Both the position numbers and the translations under genes were made by a program. Source: Flavisolibacter ginsenosidimutans (lineage in GTDB: Bacteria > Bacteroidota > Bacteroidia > Chitinophagales > Chitinophagaceae). Taken from it: a DNA stretch of 64,000 nucleotides. The notes below the pieces were generated by a model, which searched no databases, had not been told where the DNA came from, and saw only the letters and a list, made by a program, of their open reading frames with translations. Below, piece by piece: positions 16,808-24,712 of the stretch. The stretch covers positions 1,550,001 through 1,614,000 of the forward strand of contig NZ_CP042433.1 of assembly GCF_007970805.1 (NCBI RefSeq). Reading direction: 5' to 3'. How positions within the stretch are numbered: the stretch's first letter is position 1; each line of letters opens with the position of its first letter.

Positions 16808-19800
16808 ATGACAAACGAAACCGTGGGAACGGCGCAAAACTTCGACTTTCAACTGGATGAATTTTATTTAGACCTGCAGGAAGACGGACGCAACATTTCC
16901 ATTCTTTCTCCCGAAGAAATTGCGACCCGCCCCTTCCCCGGCCTGCGTCCGTTTAAAACCTCCGAATTTCAATTGTTCCGCGGCCGCAGCGGCCAGGCCG
17001 AAGAACTGATCAAACGCCTAAAACGCAACCGCTTTTTGGCGGTTATCGGCAGTTCGGGAACGGGCAAATCATCGCTCGTTCGCGCCGGTCTTATCCCCGA
17101 ATTATTCGGCGGCTCGTTGCGCGAAGCCGGCAGCAAATGGAACATCGCCGTTTGCCGTCCGGGGAAAAATCCGGTCGCCAATTTGGCTATTGCTTTGTCG
17201 AGCGTTAAAGGCGAGAGCAAGAACAAAGAACTGCTGCACCAAAACTTTGAAACCATTGAGCCTTTGCTAAACAGTTCTCTGTTTGGGCTGTTGGAAGCAA
17301 ACGAATTTATAAACGACGGAAACGGGAAAGACAATCAAACAAATTTGCTCATCATCGTTGACCAGTTTGAAGAAATTTTTCGCTACGACCGCAAAGACCT
17401 CGGCCGTGAAAACATTGAAAACCATTTCGTCAACCTTTTGTTGAAAGCCGCTGCCAACAGTGCCAGCCCGGTTTACGTCATCATCACCATGCGGTCGGAG
17501 TTTTTGGGCGACTGTGTGAAATACCGTGGCTTGCCCGAAGCCATCAACGAAGGCCAATATTTGGTCCCAGGCTTGAACCGCACACAATTGAAAGACGTGA
17601 TTGAAGGCCCTATAAAAGCTGCGGGCAAAAGCATTGCGCCGGGCCTTGTGGAATTGTTGATTAACGAACTTGACGAAGCCAAAGCAAGAGAAAATTTAGA
17701 CCAACTTCCAATTTTGCAACACGCCCTGATGCGTACCTATCAGGAAGCGACGCGGCAAGGTTCTACCGAAATAAATTACGAGCATTACCGGCGCATTGGC
17801 GGTATGGAAAAAGCGTTGGCGAATCATGCCAAAGAAAAGTTTGACGAACTGGGCGACGGCAACGAAAACGACAACGTTTATTCAAAGAAGCAAAAAATTG
17901 CCAAGATCATTTTCCAGGCCTTGACCGATGCCAGCACAGACTTAAAAGGCGGACGAAGGCCAACGGAACTAAAAAACATTTACGCCATTGCTACCGCCAT
18001 TGGCGCTACGCAACGGGAAGTGGACGAAGTGATTGACAAGTTTCGCGACAACGAAACGTCGTTCATCATGCCGCCCATAAACACCGAGTTGCACGACGAT
18101 TTGATCATGGACATTTCGCACGAAAGCCTGATGCGAAACTGGGATTCGCTAAAGGGCTGGATAGACGAAGAAGTGCGTTACGGAAAGTTTTACCAAAAGT
18201 TAAACGAGCGCCGCGAAGAAGAAGGCCAATTCATTCAGGGCAGTTTGTTGGCCGATTTGTTGAACTGGCGCGATAACTATCCGCATAACGCTGCTTGGGC
18301 CAGCCGTTATCACGATCTGCCGAAAGGCCAAAACAATGCCGCTGCGCAAGAAGATTTGTACCAGAAAAACCTGCTGTTTTTGCAACGCAGCGAAGAAGCC
18401 GCAGTCGCCGCAAAAGATGCCGAAAGAAAAATTATTGCCGAAGAAGAAAGACAGCAACGCGAAGAAGACCTGCGCTTGCAAAAAGAAAAAAGCCGCAAGC
18501 GGCTGATGTGGTTTTTAACCTCCGCTTTGCTGGTAGCCATTGGCCTTGTGTTTTGGGCTTTTTCGGAGATGAAAAATGCAGACAGGGAAAGAGAAAAAGC
18601 AAAAGCCAACTTCTCGATAGCAGAAGAACAACGCAAACGTGCCGTGGCCCTGAATACCGAATTGGTACGGCAAACAAAAGCCGCCGAAGGTGCACGAGAA
18701 GCTGCCGTTGGCTTTGCCAATAAATTAAACATTCAAACGCAGGAGTTGCAAAAAAAGAATACCGCATTAAACTATCAAAAAGGCATCATTCAGCAGAAGA
18801 GCATTTTGCTTGCGCAAAAAAGTGCGGAACTGGAACACAAAAAAATTGAACTGGAAAAACATCTGGCCGAAGGATGGCTTCACGGCCGCGAATTTTATAC
18901 GTCCAAATCCACAAGCGCCAAAGAAAAAGACGCCATTGTTCCTTACTTGTTTACACAACCACTCAGCGAAGTGCGGATTGATTACAAAAAATACATCCGG
19001 CAGGATTTGTTGAATGAAGTGGATGCCGCTGTAAAAGCAAGGGATACCTTGCTGGAAGCGCCGGTAACGGGATTGCGCATGGCGAAAGCCGTTTGGGAAC
19101 GCAACAAAAACCAACCGGTGATGCAGCTCGTTCTTCCCGAGATTTTCAAGAAGAACATTTTTCATGCCGCCAAAATAAACCTGTCGCAGGTTGACTTATT
19201 AACTTCCGACCCCTACGCTTACGCCACATCATCCGATGGAACCCGCTTTGGTTTTGCCGACAAAAACCAGATTGTTTTGGGACGTTTTTCCGGCGCTGAA
19301 CCGGAAATCGAAAACCTGATTGAAACAAAATATGCCTTCTCAAACGGCAAAAGTGAAGAAGCGGAAACATCCATCAATGCCTTGTCGTTTGGAGCCGACA
19401 ATACCGTTGCGGCTTTAATAAACGACAGCCTCGTGATGCAATGGAAAGGAAAAGAAAAGTCAAGGTTAATCACGCTGCGCGGATCGGAAGGGCTCACGAC
19501 GTCGGAATTTTCACCCGATGCTTCATCACTTGTAACGGTGATGGAAGATACCGTGGTTCGCGTTTGGCCGGTGAGCAGCGGAAGAAACAACGGCGTTCTT
19601 TCTCCCGACACGGTAAAAAATTTCCGCGGTCTGAAGAATTTCCGGCAGGTAATTTTTTCATCCAATTCAAAAAAATTGTTGCTCGTGTTTGACAACGGCT
19701 TTGGCATTTACGACCTTGCGGCCAAAACCTTTCAAAAACAATCCGAACGATCCCGCTTTGGTACCGTTGCCAATTTCTCCGGCGACGGACGATTTGTGCT

Positions 19801-21013
19801 AATGACGGCGGCAAACCAACCCAACGTGCTTTCCGTTTGCAATCCTGAGAACGAAAAATGTTTAGACCTGCGCATTTTTTCATCTGTCAGCGACGACAAT
19901 TTTTCAACGGCCCGTATAAACGATCTTTCGGTTTTGCCAAACTGGACAAAGCTCCTTGTGAACAAAGGCGGGACGCTTTTACTCTACGAGCGGGAGAACG
20001 GCGAAGCCTTGTATTCGGCTTCAGAATCTTATCGTGGCTACAACAACGCCGATTTTCGCAACATGCGCTCCCGCAAGCTTTTCAGCTTTGGCGAAGAAGT
20101 GATTAAAGCAAAATTTCTCGACAGTTCAACGGTAATTGCCCTGACCAGTGGCGGCAACACCTACATCTGGAAACTGAAACCGCCTTCTGCTTCGCTTGAC
20201 GCCGCCTTTGAAGACGTTCGGCCTATCACCGATTTAAGCTTCAAAGAAAAAAAAGAAGAAGGCGAATTAACCTTTAGGCAAATCATGAGCAGCGGCCAGA
20301 AAAACTTGTTACAACAAGCCGGTGTTTATTATTCCGATATGGCCCTGAACAACGACACCCTTGCAACGGAAGAAGCAGATAAACTTGCAGACACTGCCAA
20401 GCGGATTTACAAACGATTGTCTGAAATTGACTCGGGATTTGCAGGCTATGGTGCGTTGAACAAACTAACAGCGTTGAACGAAAAGTTGTCATCGGACGAA
20501 CAAGGCAAGCCCCGGCCCGATACGCTTACCCTAATTGAACTCTTGGGAGAAAACACCAAAACAAGAGAACAAATGCTGAAACTCCGGCCCGAAAGCATAG
20601 ACAACCGTAACCTGCTTTCGCTCGATTACTGGAATCTTTCCTGGCTGTTGAACTTTAAAAAGCGTTATACCGTAGCCATCCAATGCGCAAAAAGAGGCGT
20701 TGAGCTAAATGCTGCCAACAACGGCATTTATACCAATCTGGCGATCGCCTATTTATTAAAAGGTGATTTTGTTGCTGCGGAAAAAGTTTATGCTCAATAC
20801 AAAGACAGTCTTTATGCCGATGGTTCGGGTACGCAGTTTAAGGATTCGTTTTTAAAAGACCTGAACGACTTGCAAGCCGCAGATGTGATTACAAAAGATA
20901 ACGCTCCTCTTTACAAAGAAATGCTGCGCATCAGAAACGACATACTCAAAGAATCCGACCGAACAAACCCGAAACCAAACAGCAAGATGGGTAAAAACAT
21001 CAGCCGTCAATGA
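16808..21013 (+). CDS. Membrane-spanning nSTAND1 NTPase with coiled coil, WD40-like propeller and TPR tail
   Basis: A 1401-aa protein. Residues 41-50 'RPFPGLRPFK' are the nSTAND1 opening, Walker A is 'GSSGTGKSS' (81-89), Walker B is 'LLIIVDQFEEIFR' (~180-191), and 'ITMRSEFLGDC' follows. A basic stretch 'KSRKRLMWF' leads into one transmembrane helix (~565-587), then a long coiled coil (~590-690), WD40-like repeats (~800-1160: 'SSDGTRFGFADKNQ', 'FSPDASSLVTVMEDTVVRVW') and TPR helices (~1270-1370: 'NNGIYTNLAIAYLLKGDF'). Positive charge before the helix favours NTPase inside and propeller/TPR outside in the periplasm (inference). Family knowledge: STAND NTPases sense a trigger, oligomerise and activate effectors. 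The TIR gene 3 bp upstream is the presumed effector. Confidence 0.9.
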   Translation: MTNETVGTAQNFDFQLDEFYLDLQEDGRNISILSPEEIATRPFPGLRPFKTSEFQLFRGRSGQAEELIKRLKRNRFLAVIGSSGTGKSSLVRAGLIPELFGGSLREAGSKWNIAVCRPGKNPVANLAIALSSVKGESKNKELLHQNFETIEPLLNSSLFGLLEANEFINDGNGKDNQTNLLIIVDQFEEIFRYDRKDLGRENIENHFVNLLLKAAANSASPVYVIITMRSEFLGDCVKYRGLPEAINEGQYLVPGLNRTQLKDVIEGPIKAAGKSIAPGLVELLINELDEAKARENLDQLPILQHALMRTYQEATRQGSTEINYEHYRRIGGMEKALANHAKEKFDELGDGNENDNVYSKKQKIAKIIFQALTDASTDLKGGRRPTELKNIYAIATAIGATQREVDEVIDKFRDNETSFIMPPINTELHDDLIMDISHESLMRNWDSLKGWIDEEVRYGKFYQKLNERREEEGQFIQGSLLADLLNWRDNYPHNAAWASRYHDLPKGQNNAAAQEDLYQKNLLFLQRSEEAAVAAKDAERKIIAEEERQQREEDLRLQKEKSRKRLMWFLTSALLVAIGLVFWAFSEMKNADREREKAKANFSIAEEQRKRAVALNTELVRQTKAAEGAREAAVGFANKLNIQTQELQKKNTALNYQKGIIQQKSILLAQKSAELEHKKIELEKHLAEGWLHGREFYTSKSTSAKEKDAIVPYLFTQPLSEVRIDYKKYIRQDLLNEVDAAVKARDTLLEAPVTGLRMAKAVWERNKNQPVMQLVLPEIFKKNIFHAAKINLSQVDLLTSDPYAYATSSDGTRFGFADKNQIVLGRFSGAEPEIENLIETKYAFSNGKSEEAETSINALSFGADNTVAALINDSLVMQWKGKEKSRLITLRGSEGLTTSEFSPDASSLVTVMEDTVVRVWPVSSGRNNGVLSPDTVKNFRGLKNFRQVIFSSNSKKLLLVFDNGFGIYDLAAKTFQKQSERSRFGTVANFSGDGRFVLMTAANQPNVLSVCNPENEKCLDLRIFSSVSDDNFSTARINDLSVLPNWTKLLVNKGGTLLLYERENGEALYSASESYRGYNNADFRNMRSRKLFSFGEEVIKAKFLDSSTVIALTSGGNTYIWKLKPPSASLDAAFEDVRPITDLSFKEKKEEGELTFRQIMSSGQKNLLQQAGVYYSDMALNNDTLATEEADKLADTAKRIYKRLSEIDSGFAGYGALNKLTALNEKLSSDEQGKPRPDTLTLIELLGENTKTREQMLKLRPESIDNRNLLSLDYWNLSWLLNFKKRYTVAIQCAKRGVELNAANNGIYTNLAIAYLLKGDFVAAEKVYAQYKDSLYADGSGTQFKDSFLKDLNDLQAADVITKDNAPLYKEMLRIRNDILKESDRTNPKPNSKMGKNISRQ

Positions 21014-21062
21014 GCTGCAATTAACGGCATCTGTTTTGTTACTTTTACCGTTTATTGAAAAC

Positions 21063-21713
21063 ATGAAGACAATTTTACGCATTGCCCTTGCCCTTTTTTG
21101 CTCGATCACCTTGCTCCAATCCAACGCACAATTGACCGTTTTTGGCGGCGTACAACAAACATCGGCGCTGTACAACATTCGCGGTGTTAATCAAGCTACC
21201 GAAGCCAAACAAGGTTTCATTGCCGGTGTAGGATTGAAAACGTTGATTGAAGGCCCGGCTTATTTTTCACCCATGCTTTTTTACAGCCAAAAAGGTTACA
21301 AGGTTACGTTCGACCGCAAGGCTTATCCGCCAGATACCGGTGCCAAAAACAACAACACCACCATTCATACGCTTGAGCTGGCGCCGCTGATACAATTTAA
21401 TTTTTCAAAAAAACCGAGCTACGTTTTTTTGCGCATCGGTCCATCCATTGATGTGTCGCTGAGCGGCACAGAAAGCTTTGATTCCACCAACGGCAAGCAC
21501 ATTTCGCAAAAAATGTTTTTTGATTTTGGCGGTTACGGTTATGCCGCGGCTTCGGCTGTCGTGCATTTGGGCTTTCAACACCAGAGCGGCTTTACTGCTT
21601 TTGCTTACTACCAGTATGGACTTAGCAATTTCAACAACGCGGATTTTGGCCCAGAGATTTTTCACCGCATTGGCGGCATAGCCGTGGGTTGGAAATTTGG
21701 CAGCAAACGGTGA
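21063..21713 (+). CDS. Outer-membrane beta-barrel protein, third gene behind TIR and nSTAND
   Basis: A 216-aa protein from ATG 21063 ('MKTILRIALALFCSITLLQSNAQ' is a signal peptide). Strand-like segments alternate: 'LTVFGGVQQTSALYNIRG', 'YFSPMLFYSQKGYKVTF', 'APLIQFNFSKKPSYVFLRIG'. It ends 'GGIAVGWKFGSKR'. It resembles the porin-family OMP_b-brl group, as does the gene at 14346. It begins 49 bp after the nSTAND stop with no terminator between, so co-transcription is plausible. Whether it takes part in the TIR/nSTAND system or is merely adjacent cannot be decided from sequence. Confidence 0.82.
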   Translation: MKTILRIALALFCSITLLQSNAQLTVFGGVQQTSALYNIRGVNQATEAKQGFIAGVGLKTLIEGPAYFSPMLFYSQKGYKVTFDRKAYPPDTGAKNNNTTIHTLELAPLIQFNFSKKPSYVFLRIGPSIDVSLSGTESFDSTNGKHISQKMFFDFGGYGYAAASAVVHLGFQHQSGFTAFAYYQYGLSNFNNADFGPEIFHRIGGIAVGWKFGSKR

Positions 21714-21719
21714 TTGAAA

Positions 21720-22100
21720 CTAAGGTTGAAGATTGGAAAGAAGCTTTTGTTCCACGAGAAGAACGAAGACAATGCCCAGCGTATAAGCAAGCATATCGCC
21801 CCATTCAAAGGAACTTCCAAGAATGATACGAATGATGTTGTGGTTTTGAAAACCCAGGCGGTTGACAAGATGAAAATACTGCGCCGTTTCAATCGCGTAA
21901 GCAAAAAGCAAAACCGTCATTGCGAGCGGCAACGCTGGAATTTTCAAAAAGCTTTTTCCAAAACAATAAAGCAGTATCACAACCAAAAAATCGCCGGCAT
22001 AGGGCCTGACGAAACGGTCGTGGGCAAAAAGCGCAATGGAAACTTCAACGACAAATAACAAGAAGGTTAAAAGAAAATAGCCAGGCCGGAAGGTTAGCAT
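21720..22100 (-). CDS. DUF2809-family membrane protein
   Basis: A 126-aa protein with four hydrophobic helices. It carries the DUF2809 features 'EVSIALFAHDRFVRPYAGDFLVVILLY' near the N-terminus and 'GSSFEWGDMLAYTLGI' near the C-terminus. Family knowledge: function is unknown and members are small inner-membrane proteins. It is convergent with the barrel gene (6 bp between stops) and lies 12 bp downstream of the DinB gene on the same strand, so the two are probably one operon. Confidence 0.85.
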   Translation of the reverse strand: MLTFRPGYFLLTFLLFVVEVSIALFAHDRFVRPYAGDFLVVILLYCFGKSFLKIPALPLAMTVLLFAYAIETAQYFHLVNRLGFQNHNIIRIILGSSFEWGDMLAYTLGIVFVLLVEQKLLSNLQP

Positions 22101-22112
22101 AAACTGGAGCGC

Positions 22113-22637
22113 TTAACTTTTTAAACTTTTGTTGTAAGATGCCGATTCACCTTTCGGTATTGAAAGAGATTGCCATTCGTTGTTCTTCATCCATCTTCCC
22201 AAATAAACAATCTGCCCCACGTGCGAGCTGTAATGAGCCAGCTGCCGGTTGATGGCGTCAACTACAAGCAATGGCTGCGAACGGATGGTGATGGTTTTCA
22301 CCAAATCCTCTTCCTGCAAGGATTGCAAAGCGTCCAATACAATACGCCAACCTTCTTCCCACAGCGCCAACAATTGCTCCTTCGAGAGTTGTTGCGTTTC
22401 AAATTCAGCGTCACGCTGGCGCCAGGATTTTTCGCCGTCTTCGGTTAAAAAATTTGTCCAGCGACTGAGCATGTTGCCGTGAAGGTGTTGAATGATTACG
22501 GCAATATTGTTGGATGCTTCGTTGGGTTGACGAAGCATTTCTTCATCATTCAATTGCGCAAAGGTTTTATCGCCGAGCGATTTGTATTCTTTGAAACGTT
22601 TGATGGCGGAGGAAAGAAATTCGGTTGCAAGATTCAT
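22113..22637 (-). CDS. DinB/DUF1572-family protein
   Basis: A 174-aa protein. 'FLSSAIKRFKEYKSLGDKTFAQLND' and 'NNIAVIIQHLHGNMLSRWTNFLTEDGEKSW' are DUF1572 signatures. Three histidines (in 'QHLHGN' and the later 'AHYSSHVGQIVYLG') are placed as metal ligands of the DinB four-helix bundle. Family knowledge: DinB-like proteins are metal-dependent; many act as thiol S-transferases with bacillithiol or mycothiol, and the substrate here is unknown. A TAACTTTG element ends 4 nt before the ATG, partly inside an inverted-repeat element. Confidence 0.88.
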   Translation of the reverse strand: MNLATEFLSSAIKRFKEYKSLGDKTFAQLNDEEMLRQPNEASNNIAVIIQHLHGNMLSRWTNFLTEDGEKSWRQRDAEFETQQLSKEQLLALWEEGWRIVLDALQSLQEEDLVKTITIRSQPLLVVDAINRQLAHYSSHVGQIVYLGRWMKNNEWQSLSIPKGESASYNKSLKS

Positions 22638-22641
22638 GAAA

Positions 22642-22649
22642 CAAAGTTA
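22642..22649 (-). promoter_or_regulatory. -7 element TAACTTTG of the dinB-like gene, overlapping the inverted-repeat end
   Basis: TAACTTTG ends 4 nt before the ATG. Its TAA comes from the outermost bases of the inverted repeat at 22647-22787. No TTTG is found 18 nt upstream, so the -33 function, if any, lies within the repeat arm. Confidence 0.5.
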
Positions 22650-22787
22650 GGCCCATCCCGACCTTCCCGGTAGGAAGGCCATCAACGCACAAAGCCTCGC
22701 CTGCCGGAGAAAGCTATTCATGGTCGTTGAAAAGCAAGGGTCTGTGTTTCGATGGCCTTCCCACCGGGAAGGTCGGGATGGGCCTAA
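22647..22787. repeat. 141-bp inverted-repeat (MITE-like) element between dinB and ggt
   Basis: The left arm 22647-22683 begins TTAGGCCCATCCCGACCTTC and the right arm 22751-22787 is its reverse complement; they match over 37 bp with one mismatch (the central CGGTAGG versus CGGTGGG). The spacer of 67 bp is non-coding. The right arm contains the stop codon (TAG, 22784-22786) of the gamma-glutamyltranspeptidase gene, and the left arm reaches the -7 element of the dinB-like gene. Confidence 0.9.
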
Positions 22788-24499
22788 TAGCCTTCAGCGT
22801 CATCATCTCCCCTGTTGTCGGCTACGGCTTCAAAACTGCCATTGGGCAAAACTTTAATCACTTCGGTGCGGCCGATGCTTCCTCTTTCGGTAACGGTATA
22901 TCCCATCTTTTGCAAAGCAGACCGCACGGCCGTTGGGAAACTTTTTTCAACAAACACTTCATCGGGCAACCATTGATGGTGAAACTTGGGACCGTACACT
23001 GCGTCTTCCGTGCTCAGGCCAAAATCAACAATGTCCACAACGGTTTGAAAAACCGAGGTTGGGATCGTTGTTCCGCCGGGCGTTCCGACGACTAAAAACG
23101 GTTTGCCGTTTTGCAGCACAACCGTTGGCGCCATAGAGCTTAACATACGCTTGCCGGGAGCAATGGCATTGGCTTCACCACCCACCGCGCCGTACAAATT
23201 GGGCACGCCGGGCTTGGCGCTGAAATCATCCATTTCATCGTTCAAAAAAAAACCAGCACCGCCCACAACCGTTTTGCTTCCGTAAGAATTGTTGAGCGTT
23301 GTGGTGACAGAAACACAGTTGCCGTCCTTGTCAATCACACTTAAATGCGTGGTTTGCTCGCTTACTTTTTTTAAACCCGGCTTGGTAATCTGGCTGCTGC
23401 CCGCAATGCCCGGACGATAATCTTTCATGCGCTCTTTCAAATAAGCATCATCGGTGAGTTGCACCTGCGGAACCTTGTAAAAATCTGCATCGCCCATGTA
23501 CTCCGCACGGTCGGCATAAGCGCGGCGTTCAGCTTCCACCATCAGTTGCACAGCGTCCGGCGAATTGTAACCGTAGGTCGCGATGGGTTTATCTTCAATC
23601 ATCTTCATCATTTGATGCAGTAGCGTGCCGCCGCTGCTCGGCATCGGCATGCCAACAATTGTATAGCCTTTATAGGTAAACTGATGCGGCTCACGCCATT
23701 TAGCCGTGTAGGATTTTAAATCGTTCAACGTAATGATGCCGCTACCACGCTTCATTTCTTCTACAATTAACGCCGCTGTCTGGCCTTCGTAAAAACCGGC
23801 TGCGCCGTTGTCGCGAATGCGTTTTAATGTATTTGCCAAATCGGTTTGTATCAAAGTATCTCCGGCATTCCATTGTATTCCTTTTTGAAAAGCCGTGGCG
23901 GTGGTGTTGTATTTTTTCAACTCCGCCTGCAAACTGTTTAATGACGCGGCTTCTCTTTCGGTAATCACATAGCCTTTTTCGGCAAGGTCAATGGCGGGCT
24001 GGATAAGCTTTGCAAACGGAAGCTTTGCGTACTTCATTGTCTCAAACAAACCGGCAATTGTTCCGGGCACACCGGCAGCAAGATGTCCGTTAATGCTTCT
24101 GCCTTCGATCACGTTGCCCCCAGCATCAAGATACATATCGCGGCTTGCGGCTGCGGGTGCTGATTCGCGGTAATCAAGCGCCACTGTTTCGCCGTTGCTT
24201 CTTCTTCCAACCAAAAAGCCGCCGCCGCCAATGTTCCCCGCATTTGGATAAACAACGGCCAGCGCCAGTTGTGTGGCAACGGCCGCGTCAAAAGCATTGC
24301 CGCCGTTTTTCATAACGGCTACGCCGACTTTGCTTGCCAACGGATGAGCCGATGCCACCGCACCATTTGCAACCGTTGCCTTTTTGCTGATGTTGTATTG
24401 ATAAGGATTGACGGCGCCGTTTGCACCGACGATATTTTTTGTAGTGTGGCAAGAAAAAAGAAGAGCCGTTCCGACGAGAAACAAATAGAATCTTCGCAT
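22784..24499 (-). CDS. ggt: Gamma-glutamyltranspeptidase (lipoprotein)
   Basis: A 571-aa protein starting at ATG 24499. 'MRRFYLFLVGTALLFSCH' has a lipobox (LLFSC), so it is probably lipid-anchored in the periplasm. The precursor cleavage site and catalytic threonine lie in 'SEQTTHLSVIDKDGN' (Thr near residue 383), followed by 'GAGFFLNDEMDDFS', 'MLSSMAPTVVL' and 'GTPGGTTIPTSVFQ', all standard GGT signatures. Family knowledge: the enzyme self-cleaves and hydrolyses or transfers gamma-glutamyl groups from glutathione-like peptides. Its last codons and stop lie in an inverted-repeat element. A GCS2/ATP-grasp ligase pair 5 kb away may make its substrates (inference). Confidence 0.95.
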   Translation of the reverse strand: MRRFYLFLVGTALLFSCHTTKNIVGANGAVNPYQYNISKKATVANGAVASAHPLASKVGVAVMKNGGNAFDAAVATQLALAVVYPNAGNIGGGGFLVGRRSNGETVALDYRESAPAAASRDMYLDAGGNVIEGRSINGHLAAGVPGTIAGLFETMKYAKLPFAKLIQPAIDLAEKGYVITEREAASLNSLQAELKKYNTTATAFQKGIQWNAGDTLIQTDLANTLKRIRDNGAAGFYEGQTAALIVEEMKRGSGIITLNDLKSYTAKWREPHQFTYKGYTIVGMPMPSSGGTLLHQMMKMIEDKPIATYGYNSPDAVQLMVEAERRAYADRAEYMGDADFYKVPQVQLTDDAYLKERMKDYRPGIAGSSQITKPGLKKVSEQTTHLSVIDKDGNCVSVTTTLNNSYGSKTVVGGAGFFLNDEMDDFSAKPGVPNLYGAVGGEANAIAPGKRMLSSMAPTVVLQNGKPFLVVGTPGGTTIPTSVFQTVVDIVDFGLSTEDAVYGPKFHHQWLPDEVFVEKSFPTAVRSALQKMGYTVTERGSIGRTEVIKVLPNGSFEAVADNRGDDDAEGY

Positions 24500-24605
24500 A
24501 GACTGAAGGGGTGATGAATTACAAACTTAATCCCAAAATGAATACGGCTTGCGGCTGTTGCTCCCGATCGGGAACGGCTTCTTTGCAACGCCGCGCATCG
24601 TTAAT

Positions 24606-24627
24606 TTGCGCCGCAGCTACGGCGCAA
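24606..24627. repeat. GC hairpin upstream of the TonB-dependent receptor
   Basis: TTGCGCCG-CAGCTA-CGGCGCAA is a perfect 8-bp stem in the 213-bp divergent gap between ggt and the receptor gene. A second short palindrome, CCCGATCGGG, lies near 24569-24578. No T run follows, so these are palindromes rather than terminators. Confidence 0.55.
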
Positions 24628-24712
24628 GCAGCACATCAACATTTCCCCTTGTCCGTATTCTTTGAGGCGTTGGAAATTTCATCCTTCGTTACTTTTAATT
24701 AAAACCACGCGT

